DNA from: Acetatifactor muris
Lineage (GTDB): Bacteria; Bacillota; Clostridia; Lachnospirales; Lachnospiraceae
Direction: 5' to 3'
Length of the DNA: 64,000 bases
Assembly: GCF_024623325.1 (NCBI RefSeq)
Contig: NZ_JANJZD010000006.1
Location: 175,841-239,840, forward strand
Under the pieces are notes generated by a model. That model was given only the letters and a program-made list of their open reading frames with translations, did not search any database and was not told the origin of the DNA. Below, one piece after another: positions 40,882-49,964 of this stretch. The position numbers and the translations under genes were made by a program. Numbering within the stretch: the first letter of the stretch is position 1; each line of letters opens with the position of its first letter.

Positions 40882-43095
40882 TTACTCTATCCACCGGTTG
40901 GCGCGAAGCTGCTCCATAATGGATTCCAGCTGCTGCATCTGCGCATCCGTCTCGCCCGGCTTTACAGTTTCCTGATACATTGCGGCTGCCTGTTCGTAAT
41001 ACTCCTTCGTCAGCGCGTAATCCCGCGATTCATTCTCAATGTTGCTCTGCCTGTCCGCTTCCAGAAAAGCCCGACGCATGGGAACGCGGTAATCACCGGG
41101 GAATAAATCCGCCATCTTCTCCAGCAAAGCCTCGGCCGCATCAAAGTCACCGGTATTTTCATACAATATGGCCAGATTCTGCATGAGATGAAACTGCGGC
41201 ATTCCTTTTTCTGTCAGCTCCTCCAGAAGCACAATCGCCTGAGTGTAATCGCCGCACTGTACATAAGCGTCTGCCAGGCGTTCTGTCATCTCCGGTACAC
41301 AGTTTATCGGAATTCGGTTCAGCGAACCCGCAAGCAGCTCCACGGATTGTTCCGGATTGCCCAGTTTCTTATGGATTTCATCGGCGGTATGATAAGCCCG
41401 GTACCTTATATAGTCATCCGCCGTAGAAGAAATCACTTCGTCCAGACAGGAGCCGGCCTCCTCATATTCCTCTCGTGCAAAGGCAATCTCTCCCCTGAGC
41501 AGATTCAGAGAGTCTGTCTCCAGGTTCAGCACCTGCGCTTTTTCCAGAGCACGCTCCGCCTCCCCGATTTCTCCCGTCCTGGCCAACGTTATGGCATAAT
41601 CCCGATAATATGCAGGATTATCCTTTACAAAAGCCACCGCCGTCTCAAAGCATTCTCTTGCCCTCTGATAATCGTTTCCGCCCGACCCGTAATAATAACA
41701 GTTCCCCAGAATGTAATAAATGTCTCCAAAGCCCTGCTCCTCATCCGGGATCGTCTGAAATTTCGCTATATTCCCCAGATTTTCCTCTATATAGACGCGA
41801 CAGCCTTCCGTATCTCCATCCTCCCAGAGGCGCTGCGCCATGGCTCTGTACGGCTCGATTCTGTCACTGTACATGTGGAGAGCCGCTTCATAGGAAGTCT
41901 GTGGTTCACTTCCGTTCAAAGTCTCATAGATGGCGGCAAAAAAACGCTCTTCCTTCTCCTGCGCCATCATGCTTCTGCCCAACAGAGTCGTCCCGGCACA
42001 CAGTGCGAAAAGTACCGGAAAGGCAATGGCAGCCGCTGTTTTCCTGGCCTGGGACGCCCTCCATCGTGAGTCATATCTGTGAATATTTTTGATGGCCTCC
42101 AGAAGGCTGCCTGCCGAGGCAAATCTCTCTTCCGGGGCAAGGCGCATGGACTGCTCAATCACAAAGAGAACGCCCTCACCAAATTCTCCCAGGCGCGAAA
42201 GGGGGATTATGTCTTTCGCCCTCTCAGGGGGATACTGCCCGGAAAGCAAATGGTACATTGTAGCCCCCAGACTGTATATGTCGGAGCGCTTCCAGTCAAT
42301 GCCATCCACCGGCGACGGTGCAATCAGCTCTGTCCTCAGTGTGTCAGTAACATCCTCCGCCACTATCTCCGTCAGCTGACTGTCTTCTCTCACCAGCTCT
42401 GTGGCAGTCCCCTCCGGTTCCCGGGCCTCCGCATTTGTACCGCCCAGGTGAATGGGAGATGCGGCAGCACTTTTATTGCGCTCGTATATTTCATACTGCT
42501 CCGGCGAGGCATAACCCAGACTCCGGCTGATGAGACGCACATTATTGCCGCCCACAAGCGCCGCGTTAAAATCAATCAGGCATACGTCTCCTTCCGGCGT
42601 CAGCATAATATTGCCCGGTTTGATATCCCGATGAGCCACATTGTGCCGGTGTATCACTTCAAGCGCAGATGCAATCTGTCCATACCACTTCATCACCTGG
42701 GCCTGGCTGAATCTCCTTCCCCGGTCAAGGGCTCTGTCGAGACTCTCCCCTTCCACAAATTCCATGACAGTGAACACCCGGTTCACGGTACTGCCATCCG
42801 AATTTCTGACTTCTTTACCATCCCTGTCCATCACCGGCACAGTAATGAAATCATAGACCTGCGGCAGATAGGCGCTTTTGACATCCTTGAGCGCTTCCAC
42901 TTCATTGCGCTGTGTCTCCACGTCCGCACCGGAAGCATCTTTCAACTCCTTGATGACAACATATTTGTTCAGATTTGTATACCACGCTTTGTATACCACG
43001 CCACCGCCGCCGGAACCCAGTTCCTGCTCTATTCGATAGGTCCCATCCCGCAAAACCGGAAGTTCATATAGAACCGATGGTTCATTTGTCTGCAT
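40882..43095 (-). CDS. Ser/Thr protein kinase with TM segment and TPR domain
   Basis: A 737-aa PknB-like protein. Glycine loop GSGGGGVVYKA (about 28-38), catalytic Lys in YVVIKEL (about 48), catalytic loop HRDIKPGN (about 150) and activation segment beginning DFNAAL (about 177) where DFG is usual. GYASPEQYE replaces the APE motif; then comes a ~50-residue insert before the kinase αF region (SDIYSLGATMYHLLSGQYPP). One membrane segment (IAFPVLFALCAGTTLLG, about 358) is followed by about 350 residues of TPR-like repeats outside. Start at 43095 chosen over 43173 because GGAAGGG precedes it and the kinase domain begins soon after. Cytosolic kinase, TM, helical exterior is the topology of the T7SS pseudokinase EssB, but here the catalytic residues are present. 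Confidence 0.88.
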   Translation of the reverse strand: MQTNEPSVLYELPVLRDGTYRIEQELGSGGGGVVYKAWYTNLNKYVVIKELKDASGADVETQRNEVEALKDVKSAYLPQVYDFITVPVMDRDGKEVRNSDGSTVNRVFTVMEFVEGESLDRALDRGRRFSQAQVMKWYGQIASALEVIHRHNVAHRDIKPGNIMLTPEGDVCLIDFNAALVGGNNVRLISRSLGYASPEQYEIYERNKSAAASPIHLGGTNAEAREPEGTATELVREDSQLTEIVAEDVTDTLRTELIAPSPVDGIDWKRSDIYSLGATMYHLLSGQYPPERAKDIIPLSRLGEFGEGVLFVIEQSMRLAPEERFASAGSLLEAIKNIHRYDSRWRASQARKTAAAIAFPVLFALCAGTTLLGRSMMAQEKEERFFAAIYETLNGSEPQTSYEAALHMYSDRIEPYRAMAQRLWEDGDTEGCRVYIEENLGNIAKFQTIPDEEQGFGDIYYILGNCYYYGSGGNDYQRARECFETAVAFVKDNPAYYRDYAITLARTGEIGEAERALEKAQVLNLETDSLNLLRGEIAFAREEYEEAGSCLDEVISSTADDYIRYRAYHTADEIHKKLGNPEQSVELLAGSLNRIPINCVPEMTERLADAYVQCGDYTQAIVLLEELTEKGMPQFHLMQNLAILYENTGDFDAAEALLEKMADLFPGDYRVPMRRAFLEADRQSNIENESRDYALTKEYYEQAAAMYQETVKPGETDAQMQQLESIMEQLRANRWIE

Positions 43096-43264
43096 TTTAT
43101 ACCGCACCCTTCCTGATATATTTTGCTGTCCGCACAGTTTCCACATAATCACAGCAGTCCGGACCACTCTCAACTGTCACCTCCGAACTGCTGTACAAAA
43201 ACATTTTTTGAAATTGCTTCCCGCTCACTTCTGCCTGTAACCGAGTCTGTTCCTCAGACAGGTC

Positions 43265-44995
43265 TCAGACATTCACAAATCTGGTGTCCTTATTCAGAGG
43301 ACCCTTTTCTCCGCCTGTTCCCCGGTAAAAAGAATCTACAATCAAAGTCACCCTTCCGCATTTGATTTTATCTCCTGCCTTCAGCGGGCGCGGGACATTC
43401 AGCTGCTCCCCGTTCAGCCTTGTAATATTCGAATTGCTCTTATTTTCTATGGTAGGAATATTGTCTACCAGATAAATCAGACACTGCTTCCGGGACACAC
43501 TTTCATCTGCAACGCAGATCTGACAATCTGTCACACGTCCTACGGCAATCGTATCGGAAAGTGACAGGCTCCACACCTGTTCCGGATGACTGGCATCGCG
43601 GATTCTGATACAGGCCGAGCCGTCCGTTCCTTTGGGCACATTACCGCCCAGGATTTCCGTATCTCCATAATTGCCCCCTGTGGAAACACCTGTTTTCGTC
43701 TCATCTGCCTTCCCGGCCGTTTTTCCCTTTTTCTTCTTTCCGCCCACTGCAATAAACACAATGATACCAATCAGCAGAATTACCGCAGCCGCAACGGCGG
43801 CCAGGACAAAAGGATACTTTTCCACAATACCTTTCACCGTGCCGATGATTCCGCCGGTTTCCGTTCCTTCCGGCACACTGCCTGCCCCGGCAGAACCGCT
43901 TTCTCCGTTCTCAGTTTTGCTGCCTGTGTTATCCCCGGAATCATTGCTTTCGGAAAGTCCGTTATCTGTGCTCTCCGTACTTTCGGAAGCTTCTCCTGAA
44001 GTCCCGTTTTCCCGGCTGCTTTCCGGCGCCTCTGAAGCGCCGGACGAACCCTCTGCATTCTCTCCGCCGGTTTCCGCTCCTCCCGCAGAAGAGCCGCTCC
44101 CTTCTCCTGCCGGCAGATCCACAGCTGATACTCTCACGTCAAACTGCAGTGATACAGTTCCATCCGTAAGTACAAACGGACGCAGAGAACCGTCCAGCAA
44201 CTCAGCCGGAAGTTTTGCCCGCACCCAGTAGATACTGTCCACGGCAAGACCGGAAAGCACTGTCTCCAGATCCCCGTCCGCATGTAAATTTACATACCTG
44301 CCTCCGCTGATTCTGGTCAGTGCAGACAGTTCCTTCTCCGCTTCCGACTGTTCCGCCGAACTGACTGCAACCACTTCCACCGGATAGGTATCCGCCTGAA
44401 GCTTCAGGTACAGTTCCTCTTTCGTAATACCGCTGGCAGTATCGTCGATTCCGTCTGTAATTACAATCGTCCGATAGTAGCAGGGATTCCCTTCCACAGG
44501 CTCCGCACTGGGCATGGTATTATAAATCGCATCGTAAATCCTGCTCTCCTGACCGTCGAAATCAATTCCCTCCGCCGCATTGGACAGATCATATCGATCG
44601 TTGGTAAAATCCTGCAGAACTGTCAGTTCTTCATCGAATGTTACCAGTTTATACTGTTCATTCTCCGGAATATCCTGAATCAGTCTGTCCAGATATATTT
44701 TAACGTTATCCCGCATATCCTTAGGTACAGACGCAGAGATATCGAGAAGAATCGTGGTGCGGACAGTTACGCCTCTGTCCGCCAGGAGACCGCTGTCCAC
44801 GATTTCCAGTCCCTGATTGGAACACTTACAGCCAAGGCTGTCCGGCTTTATCTCTCCGGCTATGTACATGTCGACATTTTGCTCCCATGTATAAGCCTGG
44901 GCCAAAGCAGTACTTTCCTCCCCGTGACAGACCATCCCCGGGAACAGCAACAATACAAATACGCTTAACAGTATCCTGAATCTCCTGACGAACAT
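43265..44995 (-). CDS. vWA-TM-FHA receptor-like protein of the T7SS locus
   Basis: A 576-aa protein: signal peptide (first 24 residues), vWA domain at about 75-260 with MIDAS residues DISAS and TDGIDD, a domain linking to a 110-residue S/G/E-rich stalk, a membrane segment (VLAAVAAAVILLIGIIVFIA, about 403) and a cytosolic FHA domain at about 475-570 (IAVGRVTDCQICVADESVSR, then NKSNSNITRLNGE). FHA domains bind phosphothreonine, so the inside half can read phosphorylation by the neighbouring kinase while the outside half binds a partner through a metal site. Start at 44995 has AAGGAGGC ten bases upstream; the longer frame runs into the WXG100 gene. Confidence 0.87.
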   Translation of the reverse strand: MFVRRFRILLSVFVLLLFPGMVCHGEESTALAQAYTWEQNVDMYIAGEIKPDSLGCKCSNQGLEIVDSGLLADRGVTVRTTILLDISASVPKDMRDNVKIYLDRLIQDIPENEQYKLVTFDEELTVLQDFTNDRYDLSNAAEGIDFDGQESRIYDAIYNTMPSAEPVEGNPCYYRTIVITDGIDDTASGITKEELYLKLQADTYPVEVVAVSSAEQSEAEKELSALTRISGGRYVNLHADGDLETVLSGLAVDSIYWVRAKLPAELLDGSLRPFVLTDGTVSLQFDVRVSAVDLPAGEGSGSSAGGAETGGENAEGSSGASEAPESSRENGTSGEASESTESTDNGLSESNDSGDNTGSKTENGESGSAGAGSVPEGTETGGIIGTVKGIVEKYPFVLAAVAAAVILLIGIIVFIAVGGKKKKGKTAGKADETKTGVSTGGNYGDTEILGGNVPKGTDGSACIRIRDASHPEQVWSLSLSDTIAVGRVTDCQICVADESVSRKQCLIYLVDNIPTIENKSNSNITRLNGEQLNVPRPLKAGDKIKCGRVTLIVDSFYRGTGGEKGPLNKDTRFVNV

Positions 44996-45017
44996 AGTGT
45001 AATCTGCCTCCTTGATC

Positions 45018-45317
45018 TCAGCCTCTGAATGCGCTTGCCAGGCTCTCATCCGTCTCACGGATGGCATTAGCCGCCGCATCCAGCTCACTTGCAAGTCCCT
45101 CAATAATCTGGGGCAATGTCTCGCTGAGAATCGGATACATATCCCCCATGAACTGCTCAATAAAAGATTCCTGAGCGGCACCTTCCCAGCGGGAGGCCAC
45201 ATCCTCAATCCTATTCCGCAGCGAAGCCACTTCCTCGTTCATCGCTTCCATACGCTCACGTAAGAACACAGCGCCGTCGTTCAGTTCCTGGGGGGTCATC
45301 ATAATTCTCTCGGCCAT
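45018..45317 (-). CDS. WXG100 (EsxA-like) protein, third copy
   Basis: A 99-aa helical-hairpin protein with the WxG turn at residues 44-46 (SRWEGAAQESF). No signal peptide, as expected for the family, whose members leave through EssC as dimers. It ends with SLASAFRG. AAAGGAGG precedes the ATG at 45317; the longer frame to 45356 is not supported. It lies next to a second WXG100 gene 35 bases upstream, so the two may form a heterodimer. Confidence 0.88.
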   Translation of the reverse strand: MAERIMMTPQELNDGAVFLRERMEAMNEEVASLRNRIEDVASRWEGAAQESFIEQFMGDMYPILSETLPQIIEGLASELDAAANAIRETDESLASAFRG

Positions 45318-45352
45318 TTCCAAAATCCTCCTTTTTATTATTCTATTTTCCG

Positions 45353-45649
45353 TCAATACTGTACGTCTGACACAGCATCGGCGGCTCTAAAAACCTCTTC
45401 GTATTTCTGCGAAGCGGCTGTTAGATTCGTACTCATATGTTCAAATACCTTAGCGTAATTCTCCAGATTTTTCAGCAGGTCATTTTCAAATCTGGCAAAA
45501 AACTGCCTGCCGGCATCTGAATCCCAGTCCTTTTTCAGCTGTTCAAAGGACGCCTCAATATTGGAGCGAAGATTCTCCAGCTCCTCGCATTTTGCCGTCA
45601 GCGCACTGCTGGCCTGGGCAAACGCATCACTGTCAATCATGAAATCCAT
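45353..45649 (-). CDS. WXG100-like protein with WDS turn, second copy
   Basis: A 98-aa protein with two long helices and the turn KDWDSDAGRQFF at 41-52: the Trp is kept, the Gly is Ser. The C-terminus (YEEVFRAADAVSDV) contains a YxxxF-like pattern near the end, comparable with the YxxxD/E export signal of actinobacterial ESX proteins. AGGGG precedes the ATG at 45649. It overlaps no coding sequence of the TPR gene if this start is used (gap 16 bases). Probably partner of the next WXG100 protein. Confidence 0.82.
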   Translation of the reverse strand: MDFMIDSDAFAQASSALTAKCEELENLRSNIEASFEQLKKDWDSDAGRQFFARFENDLLKNLENYAKVFEHMSTNLTAASQKYEEVFRAADAVSDVQY

Positions 45650-45665
45650 TCTGATACCCCTGTCT

Positions 45666-46973
45666 TTATTTCCTGCGCAACTCCTCCGGCAACATGGCAT
45701 TCACTGTTTTCGTCTCCTCCAGCGCCTCTTCGTTACGTCCCAGCGCCTCCAGAAGCGTCACCCGCACCAATCTGGGTTCAGCCTTCTCCGGCTGAAGCGT
45801 AATGACATAGTCCAGCAGTTCCAAAGCTTTCTCATACTGCTCCATATCCCGCAGGCACAGTACTCTCAGCAGGTATGCATCGAGATTCCCCGGGGAAGCC
45901 AGAGACTGGCCGCGGAATTCATTGACCGCATCTCTATACAGGGGAAGCGCTTCCTCCATGCGGCCGGACAGTTTCAGGGCAAGCGGAATATAATAGCGGG
46001 CAGTTTCTCTGCTGTATACATCCTGCGACTTTTCCAGCAGCTGACGGGAATAGTCCAGTACTTTATCATATTCCCCCGCAGACAGGTAACAGTTGGTCAG
46101 CAGGAAAATCACATCCGCATCGAACTCTCCCGCCTTCTCCGCCAGCGCCTTCGCCTCGTTCAACGACGCTATGGCCGAGGCAATCTCTTCCTGCCCGGCA
46201 TAAATCTGCGCTCTTTCCCTGCAGATTCTCCGGCGGATACCGTCGTCTGTTTCCTCCGCCTGCTCCAGATCGGTCAACACGGCAAGGGCCTCGTCCACCT
46301 TCTTCTGTTCGATGAGCAGCGTCACCCTGTCCATCACAAACCCGGGATCCTTCGGGAACATCGCGATGGCATCTGCCAGCACCGTCTCTGCCTTCGCGTA
46401 TTGTTTCAGCTGCATTAAAACGCAGAACTTAAGATGATATCCTTCAAATACATCCGGATTCGTCAGAATCGTCTCGTCCAGCGTCTGAAGCGCTTCAGGG
46501 TAATGATTCCCCTGCAAAAGCAGTCTGGCCTTGCGGATACGGATATCCGGCCGCAGCGCGTCCCGCTGTATCGCCTTCGAATAATTGCGGATTGCCATAT
46601 CCGCCTCTCCCTTTTCCTCGTGAAGCAGGCCGATACTGTAGTACAGCTGTGCATCATCATAGCCGTTTGCCACTGCTTTGTTGTAATTCTCAAACCCAAG
46701 GGCCACATCCCCCTGCAGCAGGGCAATACTTCCCAGATGGAAATATGCCAGACCGGATGTACGGTTTATTTTCAATGCCTTCTCAAACTGCGTCTTCGCC
46801 TCATCCAGTCTGTCAAGATTCGCATAAGCGATGCCTTTCGACAGATAGATGTCGATATCCATGGGATTTTCCTTCTCGGCCCTGTCATAATAGACCAGCG
46901 CCTCCTGGTGTCTGCCCTGTCCCGCCAGCACTGCCCCCTGGGTGAGATATTCCTGTACCTGTAAATGATCCAT
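45666..46973 (-). CDS. Cytosolic TPR protein of the T7SS locus
   Basis: A 435-aa protein made almost entirely of tetratricopeptide repeats (GQGRHQEALVYYDRAEKENP, DRLDEAKTQFEKALKINRTS, KGEADMAIRNYSKAIQRDAL and more, about ten units). It has no signal peptide or membrane segment. TPR proteins act as chaperones or scaffolds; next to WXG100 and effector genes a role in substrate handling or in bridging the EssC ring is likely. The start at 46973 (MDHLQVQEYL) is chosen because AGGAAA lies directly before it and the repeats begin at once. Confidence 0.83.
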   Translation of the reverse strand: MDHLQVQEYLTQGAVLAGQGRHQEALVYYDRAEKENPMDIDIYLSKGIAYANLDRLDEAKTQFEKALKINRTSGLAYFHLGSIALLQGDVALGFENYNKAVANGYDDAQLYYSIGLLHEEKGEADMAIRNYSKAIQRDALRPDIRIRKARLLLQGNHYPEALQTLDETILTNPDVFEGYHLKFCVLMQLKQYAKAETVLADAIAMFPKDPGFVMDRVTLLIEQKKVDEALAVLTDLEQAEETDDGIRRRICRERAQIYAGQEEIASAIASLNEAKALAEKAGEFDADVIFLLTNCYLSAGEYDKVLDYSRQLLEKSQDVYSRETARYYIPLALKLSGRMEEALPLYRDAVNEFRGQSLASPGNLDAYLLRVLCLRDMEQYEKALELLDYVITLQPEKAEPRLVRVTLLEALGRNEEALEETKTVNAMLPEELRRK

Positions 46974-47148
46974 TTTCCTGACCGTTCCTTTCCGCTGCAC
47001 GTTCCGGCTTCCTGCCTTTCGCCGCTCTTTCTTTCCTGTTACCTCTTTATCATTGCATTTTATCTGTTGTCCTTTTTACATTCTCCTGGAAGTCGCTCCC
47101 TGTTCCTCTGCCGGCACCTTTCGTCGCCAAAGTCCTCTTTCCGGGCTC

Positions 47149-47655
47149 TCAGAAGAACAGAAATGCCGTCACTCCCCCCAGAATACACAGCAGAATCCCC
47201 ATGCCCGCAAATATCCAGAACATAATCCTGCGTCCAGTCTCCCTCTGATTCTCATATTGCCGCCCCTCCGGAATCACCCTGCAGGCGCTGCCGTCCTTTG
47301 CGGTAAAATACCGGATGCGCAGCTCTCTCCCGATATCTTTCCGTCCCAGATCAGCCACAGACCATTCGGAAGGCAGCTCCATCGTTCTTCCATTTGCCCG
47401 AAATCGGAAAATCGGTTTGCTGTTAGCCGCATTGTAGTCATAGACAGGGTACATCCCCTGGCCCAATATCCGGTCTTTCGCCGCCAGCTCATAATCCGGG
47501 CCGTTCCCCCGGAAACCTGTCAGAATCCCCACCGTCTGCACACCGCCATGATAGCTGAACCTGTGCCAGAGAAATACAGCAATGAGCAGAAAAATAATTC
47601 CGGAGATACCCAGCGACAGAGGAATGCTCAGCAGAACAACAAAATCACTGTTCAT
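47149..47655 (-). CDS. DUF3592-like two-span membrane protein
   Basis: A 168-aa protein with an N-terminal membrane segment (LGISGIIFLLIAVFLWH), an extracytoplasmic or periplasm-like beta domain (YPVYDYNAANSKPIFRFRAN, then RELRIRYFTAKDG), and a C-terminal membrane segment (MFWIFAGMGILLCILGGVTA). This is the DUF3592 pattern. The gene overlaps the end of the candidate effector by 11 bases. DUF3592 proteins near secreted toxins have been proposed to act as immunity proteins in some systems; here that is only a possibility. Confidence 0.7.
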   Translation of the reverse strand: MNSDFVVLLSIPLSLGISGIIFLLIAVFLWHRFSYHGGVQTVGILTGFRGNGPDYELAAKDRILGQGMYPVYDYNAANSKPIFRFRANGRTMELPSEWSVADLGRKDIGRELRIRYFTAKDGSACRVIPEGRQYENQRETGRRIMFWIFAGMGILLCILGGVTAFLFF

Positions 47656-49264
47656 CTTCCTCTCCTCTCACATATTCGAAATAAGGAAAAAACTCCTCGA
47701 AAGGCGGTGCCGCAAGCTTCGCCGACTTTCCGATATCCCGAATATTCTGATATATGCCGTCTCCCATACCGGTAAAATCTTTCAGGAAGCCGGATTTGTC
47801 AAAATCCACAATCACGCCGCCCAGACCCGTCTTATTCATCAGGTCAAAGAAATCATTGCCAAACAGCTTATCCTGAGAGAATTTCTCCAGCGCCCTTCTG
47901 GCCAGTCCCTTATTATCTGTCTGGTCCAGGCCTTCAAGAAAATCCTTCGTAAATTCCAGCCCGTCGTTTGCAACAGATACAAGATTGGAAATCTTGTCCA
48001 GATTATACTGCATATCTCCCTGCCTGAACTGGAATGCGGTATTCTTAAACTGCGAAAAACTATGGCGCATTTTTTCCATCATGTTCCTGAAAAAGCCCAT
48101 ATCTCCCGTCTGCCGGGTCCGGAACCAGTTACCCGGGTCTCTCACGGCCATCTTGAACAATGTCACCTGATAGTTGAAAGACTGCTTGATATTGGTAAAT
48201 AAAGTGGTGCGCAGACCTGTGGAAGTGCTGGTGGTCAGCTTCTGGTTCAGCACCAGAGCCTTCGTCCCCTTCCAGATGGATTTCAGCGTCACTTTCTTGA
48301 TCGGCTTACCGTCGGAACCCCGGGCCAGCTCTTTGAAGGCAAATCCTACCCCGTTCTTGCTAAGGAAGCTTCCCGCAATCTTCCCGATGGAATGTACCAG
48401 GGTAATGACGCCCGCTATGGTATCCGTAATCTCAATGGCGCTTGCCGCGGTATAGGAGGCCCTGTTCAACTCTCTGTTATGGAAATTATGCTCCCGCAGC
48501 ACCTGGGCCAGGGTATCCCGCTCCCCGTATATTTTGGCCATTGCAGGGTCACCCCCCTGACTGGCGGTAATGGCCTGTACAGAGGTAACGATATTCGTCA
48601 CCGCATTGACCGCGGCAATCACTGCAGTGACACAGGCCGCCACAGCAAATAGAATCGCCCCTCCCGTAATCACCGTGGCTGTGGCCAGGGCCACAACGGC
48701 AGCAACTGCGGTAAGCACAGCCGCCACAGCTGCGCCGATTTTAATCACAATGTCCAGGCAGTTCATAATCAGCTCTTTCCCGCCGCCGCATTTCCACCAG
48801 TGCTTAATCTCTCTCCCCAGCGCATCGATTGCATTTAACGCATCCTCTCCGCCCTGAATCAGCCAGCCCAGAACCGGCACATTCTTCATATCACAGATAA
48901 AGGTAGTCCAGGCCTGCTTGTACCAGGGGGCCTTAAGCTCCGGATTCTTCTGGAAAAAGGATTCCTGATTGTCCTGAATCATCCTTTCCACATCTTCGTC
49001 CACCCGCTTCGCCGTGTCGACCAGCTCCTGTATCTTCCCGGAAAGGGTGCGGGCACTGTCTTCCCGGTTCCGCAGCTGTGTAATCTTCTGGTTGACATAG
49101 TAATCCGCATTGCTCAGCGCGGACGACATTCCGCCTTCCACCGAATACATTTTCTGCTGAACCTTCCGGCTCAGATCCTCACAGTACTGATTCAGTTCGT
49201 CGGCCAGCCGATTCGCCTCGGTTGCCGCACCTGATAAGTCCCCATATCTTAATGAGAGAACCAC
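47645..49264 (-). CDS. Candidate T7SS effector with helical N-terminus and hydrophobic core
   Basis: A 539-aa protein. Residues 1-110 are helical with LXG/WXG-like character (DLSGAATEANRLADELNQYC, then YYVNQKITQLRN). A hydrophobic block at about 180-240 (KIGAAVAAVLTAVAAVVALA, AILFAVAACVTAVIAAVNAV) could form membrane hairpins, and the C-terminal 270 residues are polar with no recognised toxin fold. The start is GTG at 49264, preceded by AGGGGGT; the frame upstream is not supported. Position after a WXG100 gene and a coiled-coil gene, and before an overlapping small membrane protein, is that of a T7SS substrate with accessory and possible immunity genes. A pore-forming action is suggested only by hydrophobicity. 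Confidence 0.65.
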   Translation of the reverse strand: MVLSLRYGDLSGAATEANRLADELNQYCEDLSRKVQQKMYSVEGGMSSALSNADYYVNQKITQLRNREDSARTLSGKIQELVDTAKRVDEDVERMIQDNQESFFQKNPELKAPWYKQAWTTFICDMKNVPVLGWLIQGGEDALNAIDALGREIKHWWKCGGGKELIMNCLDIVIKIGAAVAAVLTAVAAVVALATATVITGGAILFAVAACVTAVIAAVNAVTNIVTSVQAITASQGGDPAMAKIYGERDTLAQVLREHNFHNRELNRASYTAASAIEITDTIAGVITLVHSIGKIAGSFLSKNGVGFAFKELARGSDGKPIKKVTLKSIWKGTKALVLNQKLTTSTSTGLRTTLFTNIKQSFNYQVTLFKMAVRDPGNWFRTRQTGDMGFFRNMMEKMRHSFSQFKNTAFQFRQGDMQYNLDKISNLVSVANDGLEFTKDFLEGLDQTDNKGLARRALEKFSQDKLFGNDFFDLMNKTGLGGVIVDFDKSGFLKDFTGMGDGIYQNIRDIGKSAKLAAPPFEEFFPYFEYVRGEEDEQ

Positions 49265-49432
49265 TTTTCTACCCCCTGTTGCAATTTCTATGTATCCCTG
49301 TCTCTTTCCCCACCGCGCCTGAAAGCTTTGACGCAGCTCCATGCTTCCCGCTCCTGCAGGACAGCTCATTTCCGGAAACCGTCGTTCATTTCCTGCGCGG
49401 CTCTTCTTATCACTGCTCAGATTTCCGGCTCA

Positions 49433-49948
49433 TTACCGGGAATTGGCTCTGGCCTCCGCCGCCCTGCGGGCTTCCTCCTCCCGCTGCCGCCTTTCCTCTT
49501 CCCGGCGTCTTCTTTCCTCTTCCCGCTGTCGTCTCTCTTCATCTGCGATGGCCTGCCTGGTGCTTTGAACTTTATCCTGGGCTCTGGACAGGTCTCCTCT
49601 GGCATCGTTCAGCTGCCGTTCCACCTCATTGATCTCACGCTGGATTTCACTGTCCGCAGAGGCCAGACTCCCGTCACCTCCCACGGACTGCTCGTTCTTC
49701 CCGGATAAAATACCGTTCAACTGACCGTCTTTACCTGAATAATCGATTCCTTTATCCAGCTTATTTGACGTGTTACGGATTTTGCCGTTCACATCGCTGG
49801 AATTCCTGTTGACATTGGAATTCAGCGCTGTCTTTACCGAATTTACATCTGCCTTCCTTCTGTTCAGCTTTCTGATCTTCCCATTCAGCTCATTTACCTG
49901 ACTGTTCCAATAGTTAAGCTCACTGCGGAGCGCTCCCAGACTCGCCAT
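49433..49948 (-). CDS. Coiled-coil accessory protein (DUF5082-like)
   Basis: A 171-aa protein. N-terminal helix MASLGALRSELNYWNSQVNE with heptad pattern, a polar middle (GKIRNTSNKLDKGIDYSGKD) and a long charged coiled coil ending in alternating E and R (QREEERRRREEERRQREEEA). Small helical proteins like this (DUF5082/DUF3130 types) pair with LXG effectors and guide them to the secretion channel in T7SSb systems. Resemblance is by layout rather than by sequence. It lies between the first WXG100 gene and the candidate effector. Confidence 0.65.
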   Translation of the reverse strand: MASLGALRSELNYWNSQVNELNGKIRKLNRRKADVNSVKTALNSNVNRNSSDVNGKIRNTSNKLDKGIDYSGKDGQLNGILSGKNEQSVGGDGSLASADSEIQREINEVERQLNDARGDLSRAQDKVQSTRQAIADEERRQREEERRRREEERRQREEEARRAAEARANSR

Positions 49949-49964
49949 TTTCCCTCACCCGCCT

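Noticed and set aside
42079..43071. 330-codon open frame on the plus strand opposite the kinase
   Set aside because: Antisense to a clear kinase domain; no start signal.
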